A stretch of 64,000 nucleotides of DNA from Gracilaria domingensis (GCA_022539475.1 VCMS01000140.1:62001-126000); one strand, 5' to 3'. Positions 19,399-30,261 are shown, numbered from the stretch's first letter. The notes: generated by a model not told the origin, from the sequence alone. Translations and numbers: made by a program.

Positions 19399-20955
19399 CT
19401 ACCACTCTTTGCGACAGATGTGATCTATGCATTTCAGTCCTCTGCTACATATCAAATATGGGTCATGTCCACATCGTTTCCCAGCGGACATCGGTCGCAC
19501 ACATCGAAGCTTGTGCGGCGGACCAGCACAAACAGTGCCTAGGACACACGCAGTCCTGCTCGAAGAGCAAGCGCGCTTTCTAGGGATTCTACAAATTCCT
19601 TCCTGGCATCTGAGCCACTTTGCGCATTTCCGTCCCTTTTTGCAGCGCCCTCCCACGCCTCCTGCACGACGAGCCTCGGGGCCAGCAGGAGTTTCCGGTG
19701 AGGGTGCGGTGCACCGCCCGTTAACACATGCTAAACCGTTTTGACAAACCCAGAACGGATCCTGTCCGCATGGATGGTCGAGTGGCATTGGTATCACACA
19801 CCGCTTCTGAAACTCAGTTCCCGCACATACTAACCCAGCTAAGCAAACAGAACCAGGAGCCTTGCAATTTCCGCCCCATGGAATCGGCCCACGGTACCGA
19901 GGAATGGGAGAGCTATCAGCGAGATGGGGGGCAGAGCACCTCTTGTTTCCCTTGCGCCCGACACAAACGGCTCCCTGTATGCACATCTTGTTTTTCTTGC
20001 ACGGGCTTCCTGCAGGACCCCGACACATTCCGTTCTGACAAGTGAGACCTCGCGCACACACTCGGTATGGATTACCTTGGCATCGTTTTCCAGCAGTTTT
20101 CGGTCGCACACATCGAAGTATGTGAGGCGGTCCAGCACAAACAGTACCCAAGACACATGCGTTCCTGTTCAAAGAGCAACTGCGCTTCCTCCGGATGCGG
20201 CATATTCCTTTCTGGCACCTAAGCCATTTGTCGCACTTTAGCCGATTTCCGCAACGCATTCCCGCACCTCGGGCACCGCGTCCGCCTGCACGAAAGCCTG
20301 CGAAACCTCCCGATGAGATGCATCGTCCTTGAACACATGTTAGATCTTGCTGACAGACCTGGAACAAGGTTCTTCCACATCGGTGTCCTTCTGATTGCGG
20401 TATCACGCAAACTTTTCTATTGAATGTTCCGGCGCAGACCGTCCCAGCAGCACATATAGAGCCATGAGTCAGACAATTTCCTCCTGCAGGCACTTTCTTC
20501 AAACATATACCTTTGATGCATTCCAAATCAGCTTCGCATACCTGGTACAAGTTCTGCCCACAGAAAAGACCCGCATCAATAGGTTTCACACACATCTTAC
20601 GCTCAGCAGGTCCTGCGCACACAGCGCCAGGCTCACAAGTTGCCCCACCTTTTGCGCATCTCATCCCTAGTTTCACATGACTTGGAGTGCACATATGGTT
20701 GACGCACGTTAATCCTTTCTGACAAACCTTGTCCGGATCCGACCCACAACGCTCCCCTGCTCTCTTTGGAATCACACATCTCTTTTCACCGCGATGCCCC
20801 ACACAAACTGATCCTTTCGGACATAATCGGCAAGCAAAGCCTTGAAGCTTCTCCAAGTGCCCTACAGAGATCTTTTCCGAGTCAACGGAAACTTTGCTTG
20901 CGGCAAACACACATACAGTCGCCATCATGTACAGCATAAAGAATCGAGCAACCAT
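19399..20955 (-). CDS. Secreted cysteine-rich repeat protein, shorter paralogue
   Basis: A 518-residue protein with a signal peptide (MVARFFMLYMMATVCVFAAS), then about eight cysteine-rich units of the family seen at 7559-10951. Its first unit (LCPKGSVCVGHRGEKRCVIP) matches the first unit of the large paralogue closely, so the two are collinear at the start. Two units are replaced by a shorter form (RCGNRLKCDKWLRCQKGIC and RCKKGRKCAKWLRCQEGIC), each preceded by a Gly/Arg/Ala-rich linker and followed by a normal unit. This is an internal duplication of about 100 residues. GC is ordinary, unlike the large copy. Probably extracellular; function unknown. Confidence 0.82.
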   Translation of the reverse strand: MVARFFMLYMMATVCVFAASKVSVDSEKISVGHLEKLQGFACRLCPKGSVCVGHRGEKRCVIPKRAGERCGSDPDKVCQKGLTCVNHMCTPSHVKLGMRCAKGGATCEPGAVCAGPAERKMCVKPIDAGLFCGQNLYQVCEADLECIKGICLKKVPAGGNCLTHGSICAAGTVCAGTFNRKVCVIPQSEGHRCGRTLFQVCQQDLTCVQGRCISSGGFAGFRAGGRGARGAGMRCGNRLKCDKWLRCQKGICRIRRKRSCSLNRNACVLGTVCAGPPHILRCVRPKTAGKRCQGNPYRVCARGLTCQNGMCRGPAGSPCKKNKMCIQGAVCVGRKGNKRCSAPHLADSSPIPRYRGPIPWGGNCKAPGSVCLAGLVCAGTEFQKRCVIPMPLDHPCGQDPFWVCQNGLACVNGRCTAPSPETPAGPEARRAGGVGGRCKKGRKCAKWLRCQEGICRIPRKRACSSSRTACVLGTVCAGPPHKLRCVRPMSAGKRCGHDPYLICSRGLKCIDHICRKEW

Positions 20956-22480
20956 CTTTCCTCCTCTTCAAATCACAAGTATATCTGACTGTGATAGGAA
21001 GGGTGAGTGAACGACGGGTACACACTTGCAAAGAGAGAAGGTGACAGAGAGAGCGAGAGTACGTATGTATGGAACCAAGTGGTAGGCTTCAAACCTTTTG
21101 CAGCACCTTTCCATGAAGGAGTTGAAACAGACGGAGCCTCAAAATCTATCCAGCTCCATGCGCAGGAACCCCATGAACTGATGAACTGACAGAATCGTCC
21201 AAAGCAAAAGCATGATGCCACATCCGCAATGCATATGATAGTCAGAGAATGCCGTACTTGTCAGTGAATGCAAGGTTTAGCTCCCCTAATGCACCCCGGG
21301 CCTGTCCTCACGAACAGCGCCGGGCAGGAGAGAACGAGCGAGTGCACTTATCTCCGACTTCAGATTATCCTATTGTAGCCCATGTCAACGTAACGGTGCG
21401 TGGAAATCCCCACAGCTGAAAGCGTTCACGGGAGATAATATCTCGTCCTATTATGTACGGGTCATAACCTTCCACGGGTTTAGTTGCCTTCTACGAGGAA
21501 CAGTACCGTCCAAAATATGCAGCAAGCCGGAGCGATAATACACTATCGAAGGCATTGCGATTTAGATCGGCGGACAAAAACAGTGCCACCCGCGCGCCGT
21601 CCCCCAAGTTGGGGGCCCCAACAACTCCACGACCGTCCTTCCCTCTGCCTCACGATCTGGATCGACCACCACCCGATCGTCTAATAGCGACCGTTGTTGA
21701 GTCTGTTGTCGAGCGGATTCATCCGCAGAGATGAGATAACGCGAGCTCCGGCTCTCCGATACACGTCACTGTGTTACCGCGGATGAGAACAGATAATGGA
21801 GTCCAAAAAGATGGTGCTGTCGCCAGAGGCATGAACGGCATCTAGGAGGAGATGATTCCCCCCCAGGGGCAGAGTTTACCAGAGGGAGCATGCTTGGGTT
21901 GTCGAGTACAACGTGGATAGTTAGGTCGTCCGGCGCTGCTTCGAGGAAAAATATGCTGGGCGAATGTCGATGGCACGAAGGTACTGTAGGTATAAGGCTA
22001 TCCATCTGCGGTAGCCTTCCTATTAGGAAGTTCCTAGCCCTTCTACTCTAGGGAACTGTTCTTTGGGCGCACGCTAGTATTTTGCAGAATACCGGACAGC
22101 ACCAAGACACTGCCTTCCGCATAGCGAACATACGCGATGTGGGAGACTCATACGCGACGCACAGGTGCGGATTGCTCACAGTTCGCGTGGACATGTGACA
22201 TAGCGGTTTTTGTTCCCGCAAGTGGGACTTTGCGACAGTGGGCGAGGAGGTTACAGTTCAGTAGCGCACCCCATCAGCGAAGTGCAAGCAGCATCAAGGC
22301 CCATTCTCATCTTGTGTTGACGTGGATACTGCCAACTTCACGTCTGCGGTGGGTATCGTGAACCTACCCTGGGCGTGCAACACGCGCGCGCGCATTTGTG
22401 CTACTTTGGAGAGATAGAACTTGGTTTAGTTTGTGCCTAGCTCTCGCTTCCTGGTCTTGGTGGGCACGGCTTGTACAACA
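20956..22480. other. Intergenic, no gene seen
   Basis: About 1.5 kb between two divergent genes. It does not resemble the shared promoter of the other two cysteine-rich genes, and I find no TATA box at the usual distance. Confidence 0.5.
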
Positions 22481-23122
22481 ATGAGCGAAAAGGCTTTAGT
22501 GTCGACAGCAGCCCCAGAGGACATCAGTGTTGAAGAAGATATGAATCAGAAAGTGCCTGTCAAGGAAAAAGTGAATGTCAAGCACGAAGTGCAGGTGAAG
22601 CAAGAAGGGCATGTCAAACTGGATGACCATGAAGATGCTTTCTCTGAATCGGAAGAAGAGATTCTAGATGGTGAGCACACTCGAATGTCAAAGAGAGTGG
22701 GTGACGACTACGTCGTTCTCGTAAGGGAACAGAAACTTCGTACTGCTGTGGAATGCCCCTGTGCTAATGTTTGCCATGCAAAGATAAGGATTGGAAAGTA
22801 CGGTAAGTTGGCGAGTGAAGGGTCTTGGACGTGTACCCATTGTGATGCAACAGGTAGCGGACCACATGGATTTGAATCTCTGTCAGAGCTTCGAACACAT
22901 GTTCACACCCAAGAATGCCTCAAACATCAGGGTCTTCTTGAGCCAGGCTTGAGGCCGCGACAACGGCTTGGGAAAAGGAAGGTTTACGTCGTGAACAATC
23001 CGAAGTATAAAGTGGCGGTAAACGGAGTTCGAAAGTTTCGTTGCAAACGGTGCCATAGGCATCTAAACTACGCATATAGGTTTCAACACTGCGCGAAGTG
23101 TTGGTTGCAAACCGCCGAGTGA
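22481..23122 (+). CDS. Zinc-binding protein with two Cys/His clusters
   Basis: A 213-residue protein from the ATG at 22481; the open frame extends a little upstream but without an ATG. The N-terminal third is acidic and holds a short imperfect repeat, VKEKVNVKHEVQVKQEGHVK, in which VKHE and VKQE fit the SUMO-acceptor consensus (hydrophobic-K-x-E). An acidic SESEEE patch follows. The middle has CPCANVC, then WTCTHCDATGSG with a later RTHVHTQEC, a C2HC-like finger. The C-terminus has CKRCHRH with a later HCAKC, a zinc-ribbon layout. A nuclear, nucleic-acid-binding role is inferred; I cannot assign a family. Confidence 0.65.
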   Translation: MSEKALVSTAAPEDISVEEDMNQKVPVKEKVNVKHEVQVKQEGHVKLDDHEDAFSESEEEILDGEHTRMSKRVGDDYVVLVREQKLRTAVECPCANVCHAKIRIGKYGKLASEGSWTCTHCDATGSGPHGFESLSELRTHVHTQECLKHQGLLEPGLRPRQRLGKRKVYVVNNPKYKVAVNGVRKFRCKRCHRHLNYAYRFQHCAKCWLQTAE

Positions 23123-23190
23123 ACATCGCGATACTGAATGCGAAACGTATCATGGAGTAGTACTGTTCCGCATGCAGCAGACGCCTTGTT
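23123..23190 (-). pseudogene. Short relic of the orphan gene at 17492-18772
   Basis: On the minus strand this encodes LLHAEQYYSMIRFAF, against LPHAEQYWSVIRFAS in the orphan protein, about 11 of 15 residues alike, and the DNA also matches over about 45 bp. It abuts the stop codon of the zinc-binding gene. No further homology is visible on either side, so it is a fragment. Confidence 0.45.
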
Positions 23191-23394
23191 CCTAACTGCG
23201 CGGCGGTTGGGCGATTCGAATGGGTGGGATCTCGGCCAAATCAGTCGTTGGTGCGGTGGTGCTCGGCGCGTAGAGGTAGATGGTTTCGGATGGCGGCACA
23301 GGCACTCTGAAGACGTGTATAAGGCCGCATTGTCGCGAAGACTATAGTTTACGTAGTAGAATACAAGGGTGGCGGGCATCATCGCGCAGCGATT

Positions 23395-23745
23395 TCATCT
23401 GGGGCTAATGTCAATATTACCCGTAGCCACACCAATCGCAAATCCAACCAGCGGGACCAAGAAGGTGAGCACGCCCGTGATGAGCCAAATATCCAGCGAG
23501 CCTTTCTTGACGCCGCGAGTGTATGTAAACGAGGCCTCCTGATCCAAGTATTCAGTCTGTCTTCTGAACTTGACCAACGGCTCAGACTCGCTGAGCTTCT
23601 GTCGCGTCAACTCGGCGGCAGACAGCTTCTGACCGCCTGGCTCGCACATGGCGACGGTGCGACGCGTGCAGAGCGCGGGGCGGCTGCGGGCGGCACGCAG
23701 CGGGAGGGCGATGGAAGTGAGGAAGGCAGTCTGTTGCGAAGTCAT
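23395..23745 (-). CDS. Probable plastid single-pass membrane protein
   Basis: A 116-residue protein. Residues 1-33 are Ser/Arg/Ala-rich with no acidic residues and end in RRTVAMCEP, like a plastid transit peptide with a V-x-M type cleavage region. AFL near the N-terminus fits the phenylalanine seen in red-algal transit peptides. The mature part has a charged stretch (QTEYLDQEASFTYTRGVKKG) and one hydrophobic helix (WLITGVLTFLVPLVGFAIGV, about 87-106), then a short NIDISPR tail. A small thylakoid or envelope protein is likely. I do not recognise the family. It is transcribed divergently from the VTT-domain gene. Confidence 0.65.
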   Translation of the reverse strand: MTSQQTAFLTSIALPLRAARSRPALCTRRTVAMCEPGGQKLSAAELTRQKLSESEPLVKFRRQTEYLDQEASFTYTRGVKKGSLDIWLITGVLTFLVPLVGFAIGVATGNIDISPR

Positions 23746-24374
23746 GTTTGACCGGGCGCTCGATGCGGGACAATGGGGGATACGTGCTTCATGTCGAGGG
23801 CGCCATGGCGCCGGTTGTAATCAGTGCTTAAATCATTGAAGGCAAGAGGGAGCAGCTGGCGGAGCGGTTGCAAGATCGAGCGCAACGCTCGATCTTCGGT
23901 GCGGGGGGAGGGAGACTGTCACCACACGCGCGCGCGTATGTCGCTGCGGTTGCATGCGGCCATCACGGCGCACAGGGCCACAACGCGCACACGGTGCCAC
24001 GCGTGAAGCTCGCTGCGCTCGCGAAGTGCAGTGTCTGATCCGCATCGCATCTTCCGCTGCTGCAGCGCACCGCAGACACTGGTCGAAATAGATACGGGCC
24101 GACCTGAGCTGGTTTCGTCCGTTAAATCGAGATGGACAAGCCATGCTTGTCCGAGCCGCGTCTGCGAACGCGCGGAGCGTTTGATACCGGCTCACACACG
24201 CGCGCTGCGTAAGGGCGTGCGTTTGCTGCCCTTCAGCTCTCGGCGACGTGCACCTCCGAGCCGACGTACCGTGGCGGATAGCTCCCACCCGCGAGTGCTG
24301 CTGTGCGCGCTAAATTTCATCCTCGCTGACAAGCCGTTTTCACGTCCTTTCGGGCCCTGCGCGTCGTCACAGAA
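23746..24374. promoter_or_regulatory. Shared divergent intergenic region
   Basis: These 629 bp separate two head-to-head genes, both with plastid-like N-termini, so they may be co-regulated. No TATA box is visible near either start. Confidence 0.4.
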
Positions 24375-25376
24375 ATGCGTCGCTCTCCGCCGCTGCTGTT
24401 TGTGTACGCTGTGTCAGGCTTCCCGACCCCGCTTTTGCGTCGCGTCTCCATCGAGCGCCCGACTCAACGCGTGACCCGCTTGCGCCGGGTTTGCGCGGCG
24501 CGCGTGCGTATGTCTTCGGAGGTATCTGGTGAATCCACCTCCATGTGCAAGAAGCCGACCCCGAGCTACGGAACTTCAGAGCTGGTCCCTGAGCAACACT
24601 CGGAGCAAGTGCCGTCGCCCTCGAACAATTCCCCGACGTCAACCTCATCGACAGCAACAACAGCAGGCGAAACAGATTTCCGGCTCGTGGCTGCGTTCGG
24701 TTTTCTCGCGATATCGCTCGTTTTGGGGAGCGTCGCTGCCGCCACTGGACTATTCAGTCCAGACACTCTAGTGCAGCTAGCACGGTGGTTCGAACAACTT
24801 GGGCCGAGTGCCATTTACCTATACGGCGTCTTGTACTTTGTGTTGGAGCTGGTTGCCGTACCAGCGCTGCCGCTTACTCTTGGCTCTGGCTATCTTTTCG
24901 GCTTGACAGACGGAGCTATCGCCGTATCTATCGCATCTACTCTTGCGGCCACCGCGGCGTTCTTGATAGCTCGATACGGGTTCCGCGCCCGCGTGTCGAG
25001 ATTCGCGTACGGCAGTGCGCGTTTTCGCGTTCTGGACCGCGCCATTGGTCGTGAGGGTTTCAAATTTGTCCTGCTGCTGCGGTTATCACCCCTGCTCCCA
25101 TTTTCGATATCTAACTACCTCTACGGGCTTACGTCAGTCAAGCTCGGCGAATATGCACTGGCCTCGTGGCTGGGCATGTTGCCGGGCACCATTGCTTACG
25201 TGAGTGCGGGCGCTGCTGTCAACACGCTTACCGATCTTCATGGGGGCCAAAGTGCTGCAAGTCCAGCTTTGGTCATCACTGGACTAGTGGCTACAGCTGC
25301 CGTGTTAATCAGTCTCGGAAAAATTGCACGGGAGGCAATCGAAAACGTGGAAGAGGAAGACGTGCCGGAACAATGA
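24375..25376 (+). CDS. TVP38/TMEM64-family (VTT domain) membrane protein
   Basis: A 333-residue protein. The Arg-rich, acid-poor N-terminus (1-47) ending in ARVRMSS looks like a plastid transit peptide, then a Ser/Thr/Pro linker (50-100). A first helix lies at about 103-125. The VTT (SNARE-associated) domain spans about 165-285, with ALPLTLGSGYLFG, RYGFRARVSRF, REGFKFVLLLRLSPLLPFSI cut at NYLYGLT, and LGMLPGTIAYVSAGA: the G-x-R, LRLSP-x-PF and P-G-T elements of the family. DedA/VTT proteins include lipid scramblases; a plastid or endomembrane lipid role is inferred. A last helix (about 298-314) precedes an acidic tail. Confidence 0.85.
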   Translation: MRRSPPLLFVYAVSGFPTPLLRRVSIERPTQRVTRLRRVCAARVRMSSEVSGESTSMCKKPTPSYGTSELVPEQHSEQVPSPSNNSPTSTSSTATTAGETDFRLVAAFGFLAISLVLGSVAAATGLFSPDTLVQLARWFEQLGPSAIYLYGVLYFVLELVAVPALPLTLGSGYLFGLTDGAIAVSIASTLAATAAFLIARYGFRARVSRFAYGSARFRVLDRAIGREGFKFVLLLRLSPLLPFSISNYLYGLTSVKLGEYALASWLGMLPGTIAYVSAGAAVNTLTDLHGGQSAASPALVITGLVATAAVLISLGKIAREAIENVEEEDVPEQ

Positions 25377-26191
25377 CGAGCAATCGTCAACCAGAAAGAG
25401 AGGAAATGCCATCGACTACACAAGTCTCGACTACACGGCGAACACCGATCGATTTAACTAACAGCGACAAGGCTCGTGTGGATCGATTCCTGGATCACTG
25501 TGCCTTCTGTCCGCTGTAGTCTGGATATTTGATGCATTTGCCGCCATACGCAACCGTTTCGCAAAATATCGGGTGTACCAAGGGTAGTACGGGTAGCTAC
25601 AAACTTTGGCATGCCAAGAACGCCGACAAACATTGTTCCCAAAATGTGCACAAAGATTCTTGAGAATTCTCGTCTGTCCTACTTGCGTGGTCACACTAGT
25701 ATTCAGATCCACCCATTCCGACTTAAAGAGCTCTTATCACGCCCATTCTCGTCCTCCAGACCAAAACCATGTCTCGCTAAGGGCATTATCGCTTACGTTA
25801 TCGTCAAGACCCCCTTTGAATCATATCTATGAGCCTAGGACAAGCTGTGCGCAAACCGAAGCCCTTGAGGTGCAGAGGGCCAAACCAGGCAATTGAATGT
25901 CCTGAAGTCGAAGTCAGGTCATAATGTAGGGTCGGGTCAAAGTTGAACAAAATTAATACAGCGCCAATTGCGAAGGAACTATAGCCAGTACCGTCGGTAA
26001 CGTTGTTCCGACTTGATGCAGAGAAAGTGAATGATGTCGTCTACCAGTAGAGGTCACGAGAAATATATTCTATTTAAATTATTCAGAATAAATACTATTG
26101 AATAATTTATTTTATTCCAATCGACCACATGAGTAATTTATTCCAAATCAGAAATATATTCTGAGTATATTCGTTCAGGGTTTTGAGAAAC
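25377..26191. other. Intergenic, AT-rich towards the right
   Basis: No gene seen. From about 26050 the DNA is AT-rich, with AGAAATATATTCT repeated at about 26069 and 26150. This is the left flank of the Mutator-like element. Confidence 0.5.
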
Positions 26192-26200
26192 GTTCTTGAG

Positions 26201-26470
26201 GGGCAGGGGAGAATCCACAGCATGTGAGGCAAGTGTCCAAACGGTGCTGAATCCTCACACCACAGAGGGGTGATCCTCGCGAACCGTTTCCGTAAGGATC
26301 TGTCCAATGGCATCAATACAAGTAAAACTTCCTTATAAACGACCGCCCCAATTGGTCAGATCCTTAGGGAAAAGACGCTACCGCTCAAACCGCTCGGCAC
26401 ATCACGGCATACCAACAGCAATGCCGAGACGTATCTGGCGCTGTCAAAACAGCCTACAAGTACCGCTAAC
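26201..26470 (+). repeat. MULE left TIR
   Basis: It aligns along its length with the reverse complement of 45771-46040. Inside lies a second dyad: TTCCGTAAGGATCTG (from 26288) and its near complement CAGATCCTTAGGGAA (from about 26357), so each TIR can fold on itself. Confidence 0.9.
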
Positions 26471-26785
26471 CGCATCAAAATCAACTTCTGTCAGATAAAA
26501 AGATTTGCGAACACGATTTCCAACTTTGGAAAGCGCGCCTTTATTAAGCCATTTGACTATCAGTGTAGTGCTTCTCATATTCTATGAAAAGTACTCCCGC
26601 AAAAATCTCGCAGTATTCTATCGTTCTTCTTCTGCGATAAAACTAAACCTTGCGCAGTAAACTCTTAACTGCAGTGCGCCGCGTGTCCAGAAAGGTAACA
26701 GCTGCTACCAGCACAGAACACACTCATACACATGCGGGTGTTTAACGCGCTGTCTGACATGACAAACGAGACCAACTAGACGCAA

Positions 26786-27100
26786 CTGCAAAAGTTCAGG
26801 TACAACTCGCTAGACGTTGTGAAAAAGCCGCTGTGGTGCGGCACTGAGAACGGAAACATAGCCGCAGAAGAGACAAACAGCTTTCTCGGCTGTCGAACCG
26901 TGATGAGGCAAAATTGCGTGTTCAACAGCGTCAGCAAGTCGGCGCACAAGGCGCTGGAGGTAATGTGCGACGAGCACGACGTCTCGAACACGGCAGTGCG
27001 CGCTGTGCTGACGCATGTGAGAGAGGGGGTGGTGCACGTGCTGCTCAACTATTTGGTTGCGTCGAATCATCAGTTTCCTATCCGTCTTTTTCTGCGATAG
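26786..27100 (+). other. Coding-like segment inside the MULE (possible captured exon)
   Basis: An open frame without an ATG at its head runs to 27100. Over about 200 bp in the middle, third codon positions are strongly G/C in contrast to the AT-rich DNA around it. The part following VFNSVSKSAHKALEVMCDEH reads like a globular helical protein. It lies opposite in strand to the MULE genes. It could be host sequence captured by the element (Pack-MULE style) or a relic of a second element gene. No family recognised. Confidence 0.35.
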
Positions 27101-28034
27101 AACTGAAACTCACTTTGTTCATCTGCCGATCTCTGTTGCTCACTTTTGTCCGCAATCACATTGTGTAACACTTCTGCTGTTTCTCTTACTATTAATTGTA
27201 CTTATGAGATACTACTGCGTTTCTATATTTTACGATATTGAAGGTAACGAGACTGCACTTGTAGACATAAATCATGAGATGGTTTACTTCTTCATTCCTG
27301 TGAAGTGCTTCTCAGGATTATCTGCGATACGTATTGCATGATCATTCGCGCTTGAGACCACATTAGGAAGACTTGCGCCCGCATCTCTATTGCTATCTTG
27401 TGTATTTCCGAAAATGCCGCAGAAAAGAACTTGCTTCCCTATACAATCTTTGGAACTAGAGCATCGCGATATCTTCTTTTGACTGGACTGGTTTTTCTCG
27501 AAGTGGAATCTCTACCTGCGCCGTTGTTTGGAATTTTTACTTTTAGGGTTGTGGACAATTGGTGCAGTAGTCGGCACGTTAGGAGATGGGCCATCCAGAA
27601 TGGGGCTTCCCAAAGAGCTTCGTGTCAATGATGTCGGCGTTTCTAATGCGCTGTGCGACGGAAGTTGCCCTGCATTCAATTGCACTAAGCAACGTTCGAG
27701 GTACCTCTTGAGACTAATCAGCGCTTCTCGTCCCTGTCTATCAGCTACGCGATGCGTTTGATCGATTCATGCTCAGCATTCTGACCACGAACTGCACTTT
27801 TGTACCTTCCTTTGACTCTCTGCTTCTATGTCATCAAGGAACTGTTCCAGAGATTTTTCTCCATGTATCCCCCTTTTTATATGACTCATTTGTGTTTGGA
27901 TTGCTTGCCGGTCATTTTTGTTGCAATTGGTGTATTTCGGTTGCAATATGGCTACCTATGGAGCCCATTTTGCTGCGAAGATTTAGTATCTCGTTAATGC
28001 TCTCTTTCCTATGGTCTCAAAACCAGTAAGGGAA
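27101..28034. other. MULE interior, no gene seen
   Basis: AT-rich and pyrimidine-rich on the plus strand. Plus-strand open frames around 27400-28030 are hydrophobic by composition only. This is downstream of the transposase. Confidence 0.45.
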
Positions 28035-28351
28035 TCAAAGATCCTGAATACGAAAACGGTGACCGCCTACTGACTGCATCTCTGGCCATCGCTGACACAA
28101 TTCGCTGTAAACTGTTCCTGTTCGCGTTAGGTGCAAACACGGGAACACGTCGGAGCTGAACTGCGGACACTTGCAGAGCGCTTTGAGGATCTTCGTGTTC
28201 TCTCCAGATTTCTTTGTGTATAATAGGGTGTGCTGTGTCTCCACTATGTTTGAAAGAGCGGGAATGCGTTCAAGGGTAACGATGGCCACCAATTGATGTG
28301 AATCGATGCCAAGACCCTCAGGGTCTAATTCAGACATGCGCCGATCGGTAT
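28035..28351 (-). pseudogene. MULE transposase, C-terminal end
   Basis: An open frame of about 105 codons running away from the solo LTR, with the stop at 28035. It continues, on the far side of the solo LTR, the coding-like sequence at 29326-29407 (SVKWAPIYTITNVSLP). Assignment to the transposase rests on position and strand, because the MULE C-terminus is poorly conserved. Confidence 0.55.
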
Positions 28352-29320
28352 TGTAGAGCAAAACGTGCTCGCCCGATACACGGGGATGAATTTCATAAAC
28401 CCCTGGTAAGGATGATTCCGGATACTCGGAAAGTATGAGTATTGGCCCACGGATGGGATGCTTTCGGCAGTATTGAGGTATGGCACCCTGAAGGGTCCGC
28501 CATGACGTGGCGCAGAGGAATATTGGTCACGTGTACGCGTGTGTAGGAATGGGTGTGTTCACACATGTTTTGTTATGATTGCCGGATATTTTACTGGCCG
28601 CTGCCGCGGGTTGTCACGTGCACCACGTGTATGGACCTGCTTAGGTATGCGTTAGATTATTTAATTTAGTTTAACTAATTTATCGGTTACGATTTTGAGG
28701 TGACCTCCCGGTCACCTCCTCCTTCAGTAAAGGGTAACCGAGTTCGGCTCTGAACCAAGTTCGCCTGCGCGAAGTGTACAACTCCCTCAAGAGAGTCACC
28801 GCGTATGATACGGATTGAATTCATCCTTCGGGATCACTCAGGCAATACTGACCATTGTGGCCTTGCCTTTGGGCTTATTTATTCCGTGTCTTCGGACTTT
28901 CTGTTTCTTTTACTGTGCAGTTGTACTGCTTTCACCACAATTGGTAGCGTTTCCGTCTCTGTATAGAGTTGTGCCGCGTGGGCTTAATACACAACCCCCG
29001 TGTCCCGTCGCCGGGTCTGTTGCCGCTTGTCGCACGCCCCGCCGAGGGTTCCTCCTTTGGTTTTCTCTTCTTTTTCCCCTTTTACCTAGGGCTTACAACG
29101 CTCTACGGTACCTTTCCTCCCGACCATTCAGTCACTTTTCGCCGGATTCCTGGATCAGGCCCGTTCACCCCTCAACCTCCGTAGGTATATCCCGTACCAC
29201 GGGCGGTCTTACACCCACACTATTCGTGTTCGGAGGGCTCACCACTGAGTTCACCTCGTCTAGAGGGCAAGGACCGGAACGCCTTGAGAGACGATCCCAT
29301 CGCTGCGGTTTTGCTCTACA
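28352..29320 (+). repeat. Solo LTR of the chromovirus family of the 50428-62490 element
   Basis: A 969 bp LTR with ends TGTAGAGCAA and TTGCTCTACA (perfect 10 bp inverted ends), flanked by the duplication GGTAT (28347-28351 and 29321-29325). It aligns along its length with the LTRs at 50428 and 61510. A single LTR with an intact target duplication is the usual product of recombination between the two LTRs of a full element. It interrupts the MULE transposase. Small open frames inside it are not genes. Confidence 0.93.
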
Positions 29321-29325
29321 GGTAT

Positions 29326-30261
29326 CTATGGAGCGAGGAAGGGACACATTTGTTATTGTATATATTGGAGCCCATTTAACGCTCGTTTCCAGAAACTTGC
29401 GGTGCACGTACGGGGTAACGTTCCTTGCGAGATCCTCACGGTGCTTGGGTGGAAGTGGAAGCTGAGCCGTTGCGAGTTTGTTGGAAAGCGTGGTCTGATC
29501 TGCCGCGTTTCAAACGCGTCGTTCCCCTGTAAGTCGAGCTGTTATTCTGCTCATCTCGACTGGAACCTCTGAAAGAGGGATACGACGCCCTAATATCATT
29601 TTCTGGTATCGGTAATTTGAGGATTCGGTGTACACAGTACCTTGAAATAGGAAACGTCTCGGAAGATACACCAGCTTGTAGCATAGAATAATCATGGACG
29701 GGTAGTCGTGATATAGAACCTTGTACCATCTCGGTAAAGATTGGTTGAAGTTCACGAAATACTTCGTGTCGCAGTGCCTGCGTCGACGCCTAAAGATTTC
29801 TATTGTGGGGCTCGCTCTCAATGACAACAAATCGGCTTGCATCCTGTCATTCCAATCGCTCTTGTTAATCCTAGCGCACCAACGACGAACATTTGACGCT
29901 TGGATTTGATTAAGATGCCAGTCTTCATAAGTTAAGTACGAGGTGGGGAAAATGTTGCGAAGAGCATTGAAGCAAGCCCTACTCTGGTCGAGGACGAAAC
30001 ATGATGGTGAAAGCGTCATACAATCCTTGATCTTTGTGTGGATCCATAGAAAGCTTTCCTCAGTTTAATTTGGAAGAAAGCCCATAAAGAAAGTAGTGAC
30101 ATTACCATAATTTTCCCTTCCATTTACTGTAACCAGAAGGATTCCAAAGCGATTCGCGAGGGCCTTGCAGTCGATCGACACACCTGGCATAATACCGTAG
30201 CGTTCGTAGTCATTTATCCAGTCCTCAAACGCCCAGACCACATAATGAAGGTTATTGTGCT
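29326..30261 (-). pseudogene. MULE transposase, catalytic core (broken)
   Basis: On the minus strand from 30261: VSIDCKALANRFGILLVTVNGRENYGN holds the first catalytic Asp of the MULE core (cut here as IDCKALANRFG and GRENYGN), then FMGFLPN, an in-frame stop (30065-30067) where the family has a Glu, and TEESFLWIHTKIKD. FVLDQSRACFNALRNIF with a following YEDWHLNQ gives the second Asp and the conserved W-H. The order and spacing match Mutator/FAR1-type transposases. The reading frame also does not continue across the chromovirus insertion point, so the gene was damaged in more than one way. Confidence 0.85.

Noticed and set aside
22433-22480. Upstream extension of the zinc-binding protein
   Set aside because: It would start at GTG. 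The first ATG is at 22481.
28815-29465. Plus-strand ORF of 216 codons
   Set aside because: It is LTR sequence, repeated at 50893 and 61975. Not a gene.
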